Assembly (NCBI GenBank): GCA_029287555.1
Contig: JARFQX010000455.1
Coordinates: forward strand, 1-8,590
DNA: 8,590 nucleotides
From: Rubripirellula sp.
GTDB taxonomy: Bacteria > Planctomycetota > Planctomycetia > Pirellulales > Pirellulaceae
Direction: 5' to 3'
Under the pieces are notes generated by a model, which was not told where the DNA came from, did no database searches, and worked only from the letters and a program-made list of their open reading frames with translations. The translations under genes and the position numbers were made by a program. Every line of letters starts with the position of its first letter. The first letter of the stretch is position 1. Of this stretch, positions 1 to 6,469 are shown in pieces.

Positions 1-900
1 CCCGAGTTCTTCAACGATCGGCCACACGAATGCGGCGGCGCCACCCCGTTTGACCAAGCGTTCGACGAAGTGATAGGGATCAAGGAAGACAGTTACTTGC
101 GGGCGAGTTTCTTCCGCACCGACACACCGCGACATCACCGAGGCGAAGTCGGTGCGGTCAGCCAAAGTGGACTCGTCGCTGCGATCCAGCCAATGATCCA
201 GCACCTTCGAGGCGGTGTCGTGACCGATTCCCAGCACCACGTTGTTACTCCGCTCGAAATACTCGATCTCGGGTCGGCCGGGCCGAGGAGGCAGCAGGCG
301 AACGAGCGTCGTGCCTTCAATCTCCGTCGTCCGACGCACGTATCCCCCACCGGTGATTCGATTCTCAAGTTTCTCGACCAGACCAAGCAGATCGTCGACC
401 TTGTCGCCCGCATCAATCACGAAGACGCCTGCGATGGCGTTCTGTTGACGGCGCTTTCGAGCGATCCGTCGGCGAATCGCTTCCGGTGAATCGTCCTCGA
501 TTCCCTCCTCCTGCCGCAGCATCTCTTCTTCACGATCGGAGAGATTGCCCGGCATCGCAGCGGCCGCGACCTGACCACTGGGAATGGCCAACAACTCGTC
601 CAGGCTGAGACCCACGGCCGAACCGAACTGTTCAAACAACTCCGCCATGGTCCGATAAACGTCACTGGCCAGCGGTCTCATCGCGGGATCCGCCAACATC
701 TTGCCAATGGATGAATTGGCCATGTCTTCGCGGTACTGGTCGGCGCTGTCCAGGCGGATGTACGCGAGCGTGTCTTCCGGGAGCAGGTGTGGGGCGCCGG
801 GGGCCTCACCCGTTTCCCCTCGCACCGTTGAAGCAAACAGGCTGAGCCCAAGGGCGACAGGTAAAGCGAGGATGAAACGACTCTTGTGCTCGACTTTCAT
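1..900 (-). CDS. Exported planctomycete protein of unknown function, N-terminal 300 residues (runs off the left edge)
   Basis: The reading frame is open from an ATG at 900 to the window edge, giving 300 residues with no stop. The N-terminus (MKVEHKSRFILALPVALGLS, then LFASTVRGE) is a clear Sec signal peptide, probably cleaved near residue 28, so the product works outside the cytoplasm. The mature protein begins with LLPEDTLAYIRLDS (residues 39-52), followed by IGKMLADPAMRPL and LDELLAIPSGQVAAAAMP. I recognise this from exported planctomycete proteins in which a 'LLPxDTxAxxRI' opening is followed by 'GxLLxDPxxxPF' and 'GGEVAxAV' segments; their function is unknown. Residues 120-154 form a strongly charged, probably helical stretch rich in Glu and Arg, between two hydrophobic strand-like segments. 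There is no Shine-Dalgarno sequence before the ATG; the start was chosen because the signal peptide begins there. It is divergent from the BON gene. The coding call is secure; the family is recalled, not searched. Confidence 0.85.
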   Translation of the reverse strand, partial: MKVEHKSRFILALPVALGLSLFASTVRGETGEAPGAPHLLPEDTLAYIRLDSADQYREDMANSSIGKMLADPAMRPLASDVYRTMAELFEQFGSAVGLSLDELLAIPSGQVAAAAMPGNLSDREEEMLRQEEGIEDDSPEAIRRRIARKRRQQNAIAGVFVIDAGDKVDDLLGLVEKLENRITGGGYVRRTTEIEGTTLVRLLPPRPGRPEIEYFERSNNVVLGIGHDTASKVLDHWLDRSDESTLADRTDFASVMSRCVGAEETRPQVTVFLDPYHFVERLVKRGGAAAFVWPIVEELG

Positions 901-1178
901 GGGGGTGACTTCAGCGGAGTAGGGGGGATCCGGTCTGTGCTGGTTGATTCGGGCCAATTGCCATTTTCTTGGCCGAGGAGAAATACTTTACGGGCGCCCG
1001 ATGAACAAAATTTGCCGAAACGTCGGTGGCATTCGTCAGTTAGAATAGTTGGGATCAGGTCGGTTCGTTGTGCCGCTTGAGCACCGGGCAGTTGCGGGCC
1101 CCGATGGACCTGGGAATCCCAGATCGAAAATTCTGCCTCCAACCGATTTTAAGAAACTCGAACGACCGCGGATCAAAC
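901..1178. other. Divergent intergenic region between the exported protein and the BON gene
   Basis: This 278-base gap should hold the promoters of both divergent genes, but I can pick none with confidence. On the plus strand the best -10-like hexamer is TAGAAT at 1041-1046, without a properly spaced -35. A second option is TTGCCA (958-963) with AATACT (982-987) at 18-base spacing, which would leave a leader of about 185 bases. Short open frames crossing the region have no signal peptide, domain or codon bias that would support a gene. I see no riboswitch or tRNA-like structure. Confidence 0.4.
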
Positions 1179-1910
1179 ATGACGGTTCTTCCGACTCGAA
1201 TCATTCTCGCATTCACGCTGGCGATCGCCTACTGCACCGCACTGCCCGCCCAGCAAGTTGGTGCTGGGGGCGGGATTACGACGGGGGGTGACACCGGCGC
1301 CACGACTGGAGCCGCCGGAGTGGGTACCGGCAGCACGATCGGCCAGCCAACGGCATCCGGTGCAGGCGGTACGATGGATGCCGAGGTTGCCTTTTCGGCC
1401 GTCGAGCGGGATGCGACGGTGGGGGCGACCGGTGAGACTGGCTTGGGGTTCAGCGACCTCAGTGCCGCCAATCAAGGTGGCGGCGCGGGCATTGGAGGCT
1501 TGGGTGGATTCCGCGGCATTGGCGGAGGCGGCTTTGGCGGACTCGGCGGCTTGGGCAGCCTGTTTGGCGGTCTCAACACGCAGGGCCAGGCAGCCAGGCC
1601 AGCGATTCGGACACGTCTGCGATCCAGGGTGCTCCATGAACCGCATCCTCCAGAACGTGTCGAACGGCGGGCGACGCAACGATTCCGGTCCCTGTCGACC
1701 CCCATGTCACGCCCCGAAATGCGAGGTGTCAACGTGACGATGGAAGGTCGTCGCGCGGTCCTCACGGGAACGGTCGGCTCGGCACGCGATCACCGGATGA
1801 GCGAGATGCTGATGAGGCTTGAACCCGGTGTCAGCGTGATCGAAAACCGGCTGCAGATCGCCGGCGAGAACGGCGTTCAGGTTGGGGGCGAAAGGATCGG
1901 CAGTCCTTGA
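1179..1910 (+). CDS. Exported glycine-rich protein with C-terminal BON domain
   Basis: The product has 243 residues. I chose the ATG at 1179, not an in-frame start at 1068, because residues 1-25 then form a signal peptide (MTVLPTRIILAFTLAIAYCT, then ALPAQ); the upstream 37 codons look non-coding. Residues 27-64 are Gly/Thr/Ala-rich. Residues 100-132 are a low-complexity glycine tract (GGLGG, GGGGFGG units). A basic, proline-containing linker follows (about 140-175). Residues 181-228 match a BON domain: VNVTMEGRRAVLTGTVGSA, then HRMSEMLMRLEPGVSVIENRLQI. BON domains are found in envelope proteins such as OsmY and are thought to bind membranes or phospholipids, so a periplasmic or envelope-attached role is inferred. 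A Cys at 19 lies in IAYC, but the Tyr at -1 does not fit a lipobox. There is no strong Shine-Dalgarno. The gene converges on the OPX gene, 71 bases away. Confidence 0.85.
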   Translation: MTVLPTRIILAFTLAIAYCTALPAQQVGAGGGITTGGDTGATTGAAGVGTGSTIGQPTASGAGGTMDAEVAFSAVERDATVGATGETGLGFSDLSAANQGGGAGIGGLGGFRGIGGGGFGGLGGLGSLFGGLNTQGQAARPAIRTRLRSRVLHEPHPPERVERRATQRFRSLSTPMSRPEMRGVNVTMEGRRAVLTGTVGSARDHRMSEMLMRLEPGVSVIENRLQIAGENGVQVGGERIGSP

Positions 1911-1936
1911 GTCGCAAGCTCGTCATGAGGAACCGC

Positions 1937-1955
1937 TGGCCCGAATTGTCGGCCA
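1937..1955. terminator. Hairpin between two convergent genes, possible bidirectional terminator
   Basis: TGGCCCGAATTGTCGGCCA folds into seven base pairs (TGGC/GCCA and CGA/TCG) with one bulged C and a four-base loop. It sits in the 71-base gap between the convergent BON and OPX stop codons, where a shared terminator would be expected. No U-run follows on either strand, so it is not a canonical intrinsic terminator. Confidence 0.35.
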
Positions 1956-1981
1956 CCCAAAATCCAAGGTTTGACAAAGCA

Positions 1982-3196
1982 CTAGTCGTCCAGGTTTCCG
2001 AATTGCGCTGGGACGACTCCATAGATGCCTTGGGTAAAGACTTGGCGGATCCAGTTGTTCAAGCGGGTGATCGGCTTGTCGGGCACAATGATCACGTCTC
2101 CATCGCGGACCCAGATTTCGTCGCTGGGTGTGGGCCGGCGGCCGTACACCGCGCCCTGCAAGTCAAGCATCGTGGAGACCAGACGCCAATCCTCGGCACG
2201 TCGCATCACGACCACCTGACGCATGTTCCCCTCGGGTAGGTGCCCGCCCGCCGACGCGATCGCGCCCAAGACCGTTGTCGGTCCAATGAGTTCCACGCGA
2301 TTCGGATTTGCCACTTGTCCCAACACGTGGACGTAATGGGGCGCTTGCTGGACCAGCGTTGGTTCGGTCACCAGACCCACCACGATCTCTTCGTAACGGA
2401 GGTTGATCTCCCGTTTGAGTTGCCCGAGTGTCAGCCCTTGAACACAGATTTCGCCGATTCCCGGCAGCCGAATTTCCCCCTCGGGCATCACGCGGACTTC
2501 AAGCGATTGCGGATTCAGACCGCTCTGACCACCGATCGCGTTTCGAATGTCTTCGGCGAGCGTGTTGGTCTTGACCGGCGTGACGTCAATCGCCGGTTCT
2601 TCGTAGTACTTCGAATATAGATCCTCGAGGACTTCACGTAGCTGCGTCACGGTCAGGCCGGCTGCGTGGACTTCACCAAGAAGACGGACGGTGATCGTTC
2701 CGTCTGGCTGGATCTTCAAACCGTTCTCGAGCGTTCCCCGGATCAGGTCGGCGTCGGTGAGTGATTCAATCAGCACTTCGTCGCCGGGGGTCAACCGATA
2801 GGCTCCTTCGTCCTGCCGGCGCGTGATCAAGTAAATCACACGGAGCACGTCACCGGATCGAAGTCGGTAGTCGCCCAAGTGGGCCAGACGTGCCGGACCG
2901 GCATAGCCACCTGGGCCGTAGGCGTTGAACGGCATCGGTCGTATGTCCGCCCAGCGGGGCTCGCCGCCACAACTGCACGCGCAGTCGACGCCCATCATGC
3001 ACGGCTGACATCCGCCCAGGCAGGGGTACCCGCCGGGAATATTCCGACAGGCGCATTCGGGCGACGTTCCGTCGAGCATTCCTTCGACCTGCAAGGGAAT
3101 CGGATCTTGTGCTGATGCCGGGGGCGAAGAATCCACCTGCAATGCGGCGACGCCGATCAGGGCCAACACGTAAAAAACCGTTGAGGCGAGTCTCAT
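1982..3196 (-). CDS. Outer-membrane polysaccharide export (OPX/Wza-like) protein with SLBB domain and cysteine-rich N-terminus
   Basis: The product has 404 residues from the ATG at 3196, chosen because it begins a signal peptide (MRLASTVFYVLALIGVAALQ, cleavage near ASA-Q30) and follows GGGAAGAGAG. An ATG at 3271, sharing its A with the upstream TAA stop, would add 25 residues. Residues 48-76 hold eight cysteines. YRLRSGDVLRV (110-120) and YRLTPGDEVLI (142-152) are Poly_export-type openings. QPDGTITVRLLGEV, then GLTVTQL (173-186), is the classical export repeat, and MPEGEIRLPGIGEI, then GLTLGQL (237-260), looks like a second copy. Residues 288-340 (YVHVLGQVANPNRVEL and after) are an SLBB domain. 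The C-terminus (about 376-396) is a short amphipathic helix, where Wza-like proteins have their outer-membrane helix. By family, it forms the outer-membrane channel or gate for polysaccharide export. Unlike Wza there is no lipobox. No kinase or glycosyltransferase is nearby, so the exported polymer is unknown. It follows the TPR gene in one operon. Confidence 0.9.
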   Translation of the reverse strand: MRLASTVFYVLALIGVAALQVDSSPPASAQDPIPLQVEGMLDGTSPECACRNIPGGYPCLGGCQPCMMGVDCACSCGGEPRWADIRPMPFNAYGPGGYAGPARLAHLGDYRLRSGDVLRVIYLITRRQDEGAYRLTPGDEVLIESLTDADLIRGTLENGLKIQPDGTITVRLLGEVHAAGLTVTQLREVLEDLYSKYYEEPAIDVTPVKTNTLAEDIRNAIGGQSGLNPQSLEVRVMPEGEIRLPGIGEICVQGLTLGQLKREINLRYEEIVVGLVTEPTLVQQAPHYVHVLGQVANPNRVELIGPTTVLGAIASAGGHLPEGNMRQVVVMRRAEDWRLVSTMLDLQGAVYGRRPTPSDEIWVRDGDVIIVPDKPITRLNNWIRQVFTQGIYGVVPAQFGNLDD

Positions 3197-3199
3197 GGG

Positions 3200-3209
3200 C
3201 TCTCTTCCC
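3200..3209 (-). promoter_or_regulatory. Ribosome binding site supporting the OPX start at 3196
   Basis: On the minus strand, GGGAAGAGAG lies just before the ATG at 3196 with three bases (CCC) between. This purine-rich stretch, together with the signal peptide that starts there, favours 3196. A competing site, AGG seven bases before the ATG at 3271, would allow coupling with the end of the TPR gene. Confidence 0.45.
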
Positions 3210-3270
3210 GGTAGCATTGACAGCGCGATCCGATCGGGCCGCGCAAATGTGGGCTTGGATGGGACTTCCA

Positions 3271-4710
3271 TTACCAAACCTGTCTGAATGAACGAAACAA
3301 GCGACGCATCCATCCTGGCTTCTCTTCCTCGCCGACGTTCGATTCCGGTTCCGAAAGGCTCGTTCTTGCTGCGGTCTGCGAGGTGGTCGAATTTGCGAGC
3401 CTTGTGCTAGCCGGCGAGGCTTCGACGCGGCGCTCCATGCGATCCGCTGAATTGGCCGATTTGGAATTGCCCGGATTGGAATTGACGGGTTTGGAGATCT
3501 TGGCGAATGCCTCCGGTGTGAGTTCCACAATTTCGGGAATGCGGGGCGTCGATCGCGGGCCGCCGAAAGCAAGACTTCCTTCGGGATCACCACTCAATCC
3601 GCCACCGGCCAGACGCGACTGGCCATGCAGTTGGCTTTGAAGCTGACTCAGCAAGGGTTCGGCTTGTTCGGGGCGCCCGGAACGCTGCAACAACTGAACC
3701 AACGCCGCGGTTGTCTGGGGATCGTCTTTTATCGCCAGGGAGTGTTCCAGCGCCCAACGTGCTTCCTCGAACAGTCCCAAATCGGCCAAGTGCATGCCGA
3801 GCCGAGTGGCGAGGCTGGCATTGTCGGGTTGGCCCTGCAGCGCAGCCCTGCGCAAACATAGCGCCGTTGCACTGGGGAGCGTCTTGGGGTCGGCGCGATG
3901 CAAATAGATGGCCGCTAACAAGTCCATCGCCGTGGCGGCTTCGACGCTCTGGCGAGCGACCGGAGCGAGTAAGACGCGGGCGTGATCGAGGTACCGGTCC
4001 GACGCATCCGTGGCGGTAATCCCCGTCAATGGCTCGTCGTCAAGCAGATCTGTCTGGTGCGAAATGGCCATGCGATGAATCGCTTCGGCATCGAGCGGTC
4101 CGAACACCCCCGAGAAGTCACGTGCTTCACGCATCGCATCGCGCGCCATTTGCAATCGCTTAAGCGCCGTGGGCGAGGGGTGCTCACCCCGTTCACGTGC
4201 CGATAGATCGACCGACTCGGCAGCCCAGCGGATGGCGTCCCATGCGGATGTCTCGGCGCTTAGCCAAGCGTTGATCTTGAATTCGTGGTTCGCCTGGACG
4301 ACCAAGCGGCGAGCCACTTCCGTCGAGGCGGTCGATGATGTGGAACGGAGCCAACGTGACGGAGCGCTTTTCTTTGCCTCTTCCTCAGCCGCAAACCAGG
4401 AGTCGACGAGGGCATCAAATTCGGCCGAGCATGTTTGCACGCCGCCGATTTCCTGCGACGTCGGTTTCCCGTCGGCGCGTCGGCTTGCCTCGGCAATCCA
4501 CGCTGTTGTTTCCTTGGAAAACGGTTGTTCCTGGTTGTCGACCACCGTGGGCAGTCTTTTCGGCTCGAGTCGCAGCGGCACTCGCGACGGGTGCTCGGCA
4601 TGAACCGTGGCGGAATACGGCGCAACGGTTGCCGCCGAAGCCATGACCACCGTTGCCACGCTGAGGGCTCGTCGGAGGGAAGATCGTTTCCAAGCAGTTG
4701 AATCAAGCAT
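3271..4710 (-). CDS. Exported tetratricopeptide-repeat protein upstream of the OPX gene
   Basis: The product has 479 residues. I chose the ATG at 4710 over an in-frame start at 4806 because it places RRALSVATVVMASAATVAPY (14-32), a signal peptide hydrophobic core, near the N-terminus, with cleavage probably after VHA38. Residues 130-280 are helical, including VQANHEFKINAWLSAETSAW and AISHQTDLLDDEPL; I associate this pattern with a planctomycete family of exported helical-repeat proteins. TPR-like helix pairs are clear at about 300-365 (LGMHLADLGLFEEARWALEH, then LVQLLQRSGRPEQAEPLLSQ). Residues 370-470 are low-complexity and Ser/Asn/Pro-rich, probably disordered. The protein ends in a basic aromatic helix, GWMRRLFRSFRQVW. 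The TAA stop shares its A with a possible ATG of the OPX frame, and the two genes are surely co-transcribed. TPR proteins are scaffolds, so a periplasmic partner of the export channel is inferred. The exact substrate or partner is not visible. Confidence 0.85.
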   Translation of the reverse strand: MLDSTAWKRSSLRRALSVATVVMASAATVAPYSATVHAEHPSRVPLRLEPKRLPTVVDNQEQPFSKETTAWIAEASRRADGKPTSQEIGGVQTCSAEFDALVDSWFAAEEEAKKSAPSRWLRSTSSTASTEVARRLVVQANHEFKINAWLSAETSAWDAIRWAAESVDLSARERGEHPSPTALKRLQMARDAMREARDFSGVFGPLDAEAIHRMAISHQTDLLDDEPLTGITATDASDRYLDHARVLLAPVARQSVEAATAMDLLAAIYLHRADPKTLPSATALCLRRAALQGQPDNASLATRLGMHLADLGLFEEARWALEHSLAIKDDPQTTAALVQLLQRSGRPEQAEPLLSQLQSQLHGQSRLAGGGLSGDPEGSLAFGGPRSTPRIPEIVELTPEAFAKISKPVNSNPGNSKSANSADRMERRVEASPASTRLANSTTSQTAARTSLSEPESNVGEEEKPGWMRRLFRSFRQVW

Positions 4711-4942
4711 GCTCACGCTTTCGTCTCGGCGCGAAGGGGGGACCACAACGACGGGCCCACGTCCTACAAATCGGATCATCCTCGCAACGATCCCTGCTAA
4801 TCCCAACCGCGCGCTTCGTTCGAACCATGCCGCGACGAATCATCCGTCAGAACCGTTAAAGCTTCGCAGGTGTGGCGTGAATGCTTGCATTTGTTCGAGC
4901 CGTCATCCACCTCGAATCGGGATTCACCACTTCGACTTTCGT

Positions 4943-5018
4943 CGGGAAACGCAGGACCGCTCGGGAAACGCAGGACCGCTCGGGAAGCGCAGAACCGGTT
5001 GGGAAGCGCAGAACAGGG
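4943..5018. repeat. Four tandem copies of a 19-bp unit
   Basis: The unit CGGGAAACGCAGGACCGCT occurs at 4943-4961 and is repeated identically at 4962-4980. It is followed by two diverged copies at 4981-4999 (CGGGAAGCGCAGAACCGGT) and 5000-5018 (TGGGAAGCGCAGAACAGGG). Copies 3 and 4 share the substitutions GAAGCGCAGAAC, so the array seems to have grown in steps. It lies about 45 bases before the candidate promoter of the downstream gene. No other copy occurs in this window. Confidence 0.9.
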
Positions 5019-5063
5019 ACCTACAGCAAGTGAGTCCAAATCCCTTTGTGAAGCATGATCGGA

Positions 5064-5092
5064 TTGACTGGCCACGTTTGTGGGGGTTTTAT
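5064..5092 (+). promoter_or_regulatory. Candidate sigma70-type promoter for the orphan gene
   Basis: TTGACT (5064-5069, five of six matches to TTGACA) is separated by 17 bases from TTTTAT (5087-5092, four of six to TATAAT). Transcription would start near 5099, upstream of the ATG at 5135, which fits the short form of the protein. The -10 is weak, so this is a suggestion only. Confidence 0.3.
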
Positions 5093-5134
5093 ACCCTTTT
5101 GAATAGATCGCACCGCGAAACGCTTCCCTTGCAA

Positions 5135-6244
5135 ATGATTAGCAAAAAAGCCTCGACTCGGTCGGAGCCTCCTCACCACGTTCTCGTTAGAAGTAATCCG
5201 ATTTCGGTTGACTTCGTTCTCGATGTGATCGAACGCCTCGACGCTTCGATCTCAGGAGATCGTCCAGAAGTTGAAGAGCAGCATCGCTTTCTGGATCGTG
5301 TTCCGATGGTTGATGCTACCAACGCCTTTACGGGAGCGTTTCTACAGCCTGTTTCTCTTGGAAATTTTTCCGATGACAGTGATGGGGACGTGGGTCTTGT
5401 GCGCTACAGCGAGTGGCTGAACACTCCAAGCGAACTGGCGATGGAAATCGGAAAGTCGATCGATGAGGTGACCCAGTGGATCAGTCGGGGATGTTCGTTG
5501 TGGTCCACCATTACGTATTCGGTTTCGGATGCCCTGTTCCTGGGCATCGAGAGGTCCAACAAGTCCAAGCATTGGAAGGTCTTCACCCACTATTTCAATC
5601 AATCGATCCAACGAGGAGAGGTTTCAGCGTCCACTCAGAAACAGAGGTTCGATCAGTTAATCCAGTGCTTGGGCATACCCTTTGATCAGAAGGAATACCG
5701 TCTTGAGATCGTTGACGGATACCTGGTCTATGACGGCGGTCCGAATGCTCGAGTAACGCTCCGGGACATTTTTTTCGGGATCGGTGACCCTCGCACGCAC
5801 CAGCGACTCGAGATGCAGTTGCTTGATGACGAAACGCCCCTGTTGGTGCAAGGATTAACGTCCTATTTCAGTCAGGTGGCAATCGCAGGGCGGGCGGTCA
5901 ATCGTATGGGCGCCTACCGAGAAAACTATGAGGATTGGCGAAGTTCGTTCGCGCATCGGGATGGGTTTTACGAGTATCTTTACGTTGGCGTACTCGCCGA
6001 TGCGGTTATCGCCTACCTCACCGATGCGTCGTCCAAGCCACCGGTCGGTTTCGTCCCATTTGCTAACTACCGGGTGACCGGACCATCGCGTGGATCCGTG
6101 ACTCTCTCTCTGGAATTCAGCAGCGATGAGGCGAGATTCTGGATCTCCGGCGGCGAATCCCTTGCCGAGGAGGGCATGATGCACTTTCTTGAAGCGACTG
6201 ACTTGTTGCAGTTTACAGATGAGTCATGTGTTGTCTTTCGGTAA
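5135..6244 (+). CDS. Unrecognised 369-residue soluble protein
   Basis: The frame opens much further upstream, but I place the start at the ATG at 5135 (MISKKASTRSEPPHH): the region before it contains tandem repeats and antisense of another gene, and a possible promoter lies just upstream. No Shine-Dalgarno is seen. The protein has no signal peptide or membrane segment, so it is probably cytoplasmic. Residues 97-119 (TPSELAMEIGKSIDEVTQWI, then SRG) resemble a helix-turn-helix of the kind seen in excisionase- or MerR-type DNA-binding domains, but this is weak. Residues 195-215 (DGYLVYDGG, then VTLRDIFFGIGDPR) and 276-300 (DGFYEYLYVGVLADAVIAYL) are other segments likely to be conserved. The C-terminus is mixed alpha/beta (SVTLSLEFSSDEARFWISGG). 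GC content and codon use are visibly more AT-rich than in the neighbours, which suggests separate ancestry. I do not recognise the family. The open frame and end are clear. Confidence 0.75.
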   Translation: MISKKASTRSEPPHHVLVRSNPISVDFVLDVIERLDASISGDRPEVEEQHRFLDRVPMVDATNAFTGAFLQPVSLGNFSDDSDGDVGLVRYSEWLNTPSELAMEIGKSIDEVTQWISRGCSLWSTITYSVSDALFLGIERSNKSKHWKVFTHYFNQSIQRGEVSASTQKQRFDQLIQCLGIPFDQKEYRLEIVDGYLVYDGGPNARVTLRDIFFGIGDPRTHQRLEMQLLDDETPLLVQGLTSYFSQVAIAGRAVNRMGAYRENYEDWRSSFAHRDGFYEYLYVGVLADAVIAYLTDASSKPPVGFVPFANYRVTGPSRGSVTLSLEFSSDEARFWISGGESLAEEGMMHFLEATDLLQFTDESCVVFR

Positions 6245-6315
6245 ATCTCGAGATCACGCCCGACACCCGTGGCAACTAAGTTGCGATGGAAACGTGCGAC
6301 TGAACGGGCACTGTC

Positions 6316-6340
6316 GTGGCCGGAATCACTGGCCGTTTTT
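6316..6340 (+). terminator. Probable intrinsic terminator after the orphan gene
   Basis: GTGGCC (6316-6321) can pair with GGCCGT (6331-6336), giving four G-C pairs and two G-U pairs around a nine-base loop. The 3' arm runs directly into TTTTT (6336-6340). It lies about 70 bases after the stop of the orphan gene, in the 225-base gap (6245-6469) before the convergent gene. Nothing else in that gap looks like a gene or an RNA. Confidence 0.45.
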
Positions 6341-6469
6341 GATTGCGAAAGGTCTGTGACCCGCCTTGAACTGATTCGGTTTCTCGTTGTTTTCCTCATC
6401 GCGGCTTCATCGCCCGCTCGGAATTCGAGGAATCGCTAGACTGAATGAATACCAGTTCCGGGGCCAGCG

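Larger units (their letters stand above)
4711..5134. other. Divergent intergenic region with tandem repeats
   Basis: This 424-base stretch separates the TPR gene (minus) from the orphan gene (plus). An open frame continues upstream of the orphan gene across the whole region and into the antisense of the TPR signal peptide. I do not believe it is coding: it reads through a 19-bp tandem repeat whose unit is not a multiple of three, and its translation is Arg/Pro/Thr-rich without recognisable structure. Apart from the repeat and one candidate promoter, both listed separately, I see nothing else here. Confidence 0.6.

Noticed and set aside
1160..1240. Lipoprotein signal (IAYC) in the BON protein
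   Set aside because: The residue before Cys is Tyr, which does not fit the small residue required at -1 of a lipobox; an ordinary signal peptide with cleavage near ALPAQ fits better.
1173..1679. 168-codon minus-strand open frame under the glycine-rich BON gene
   Set aside because: It is the antisense reading of GC-rich glycine codons, which rarely produces stops. The plus-strand product has a signal peptide and a BON domain, so this is a shadow.
2850..3593. 247-codon minus-strand open frame spanning the OPX start and the TPR end
   Set aside because: It is an Arg/Ser-rich frame-shifted shadow of two well-supported genes in other frames.
4943..5018. CRISPR-like array
   Set aside because: The copies are directly adjacent with no spacers, and the 19-bp unit is too short; this is a simple tandem repeat.
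4607..5134. Open frame extending the orphan gene upstream by 176 codons
   Set aside because: It runs antisense to the TPR signal-peptide region and through the 19-bp tandem repeats, has no recognisable protein character, and a candidate promoter lies just before the ATG at 5135.
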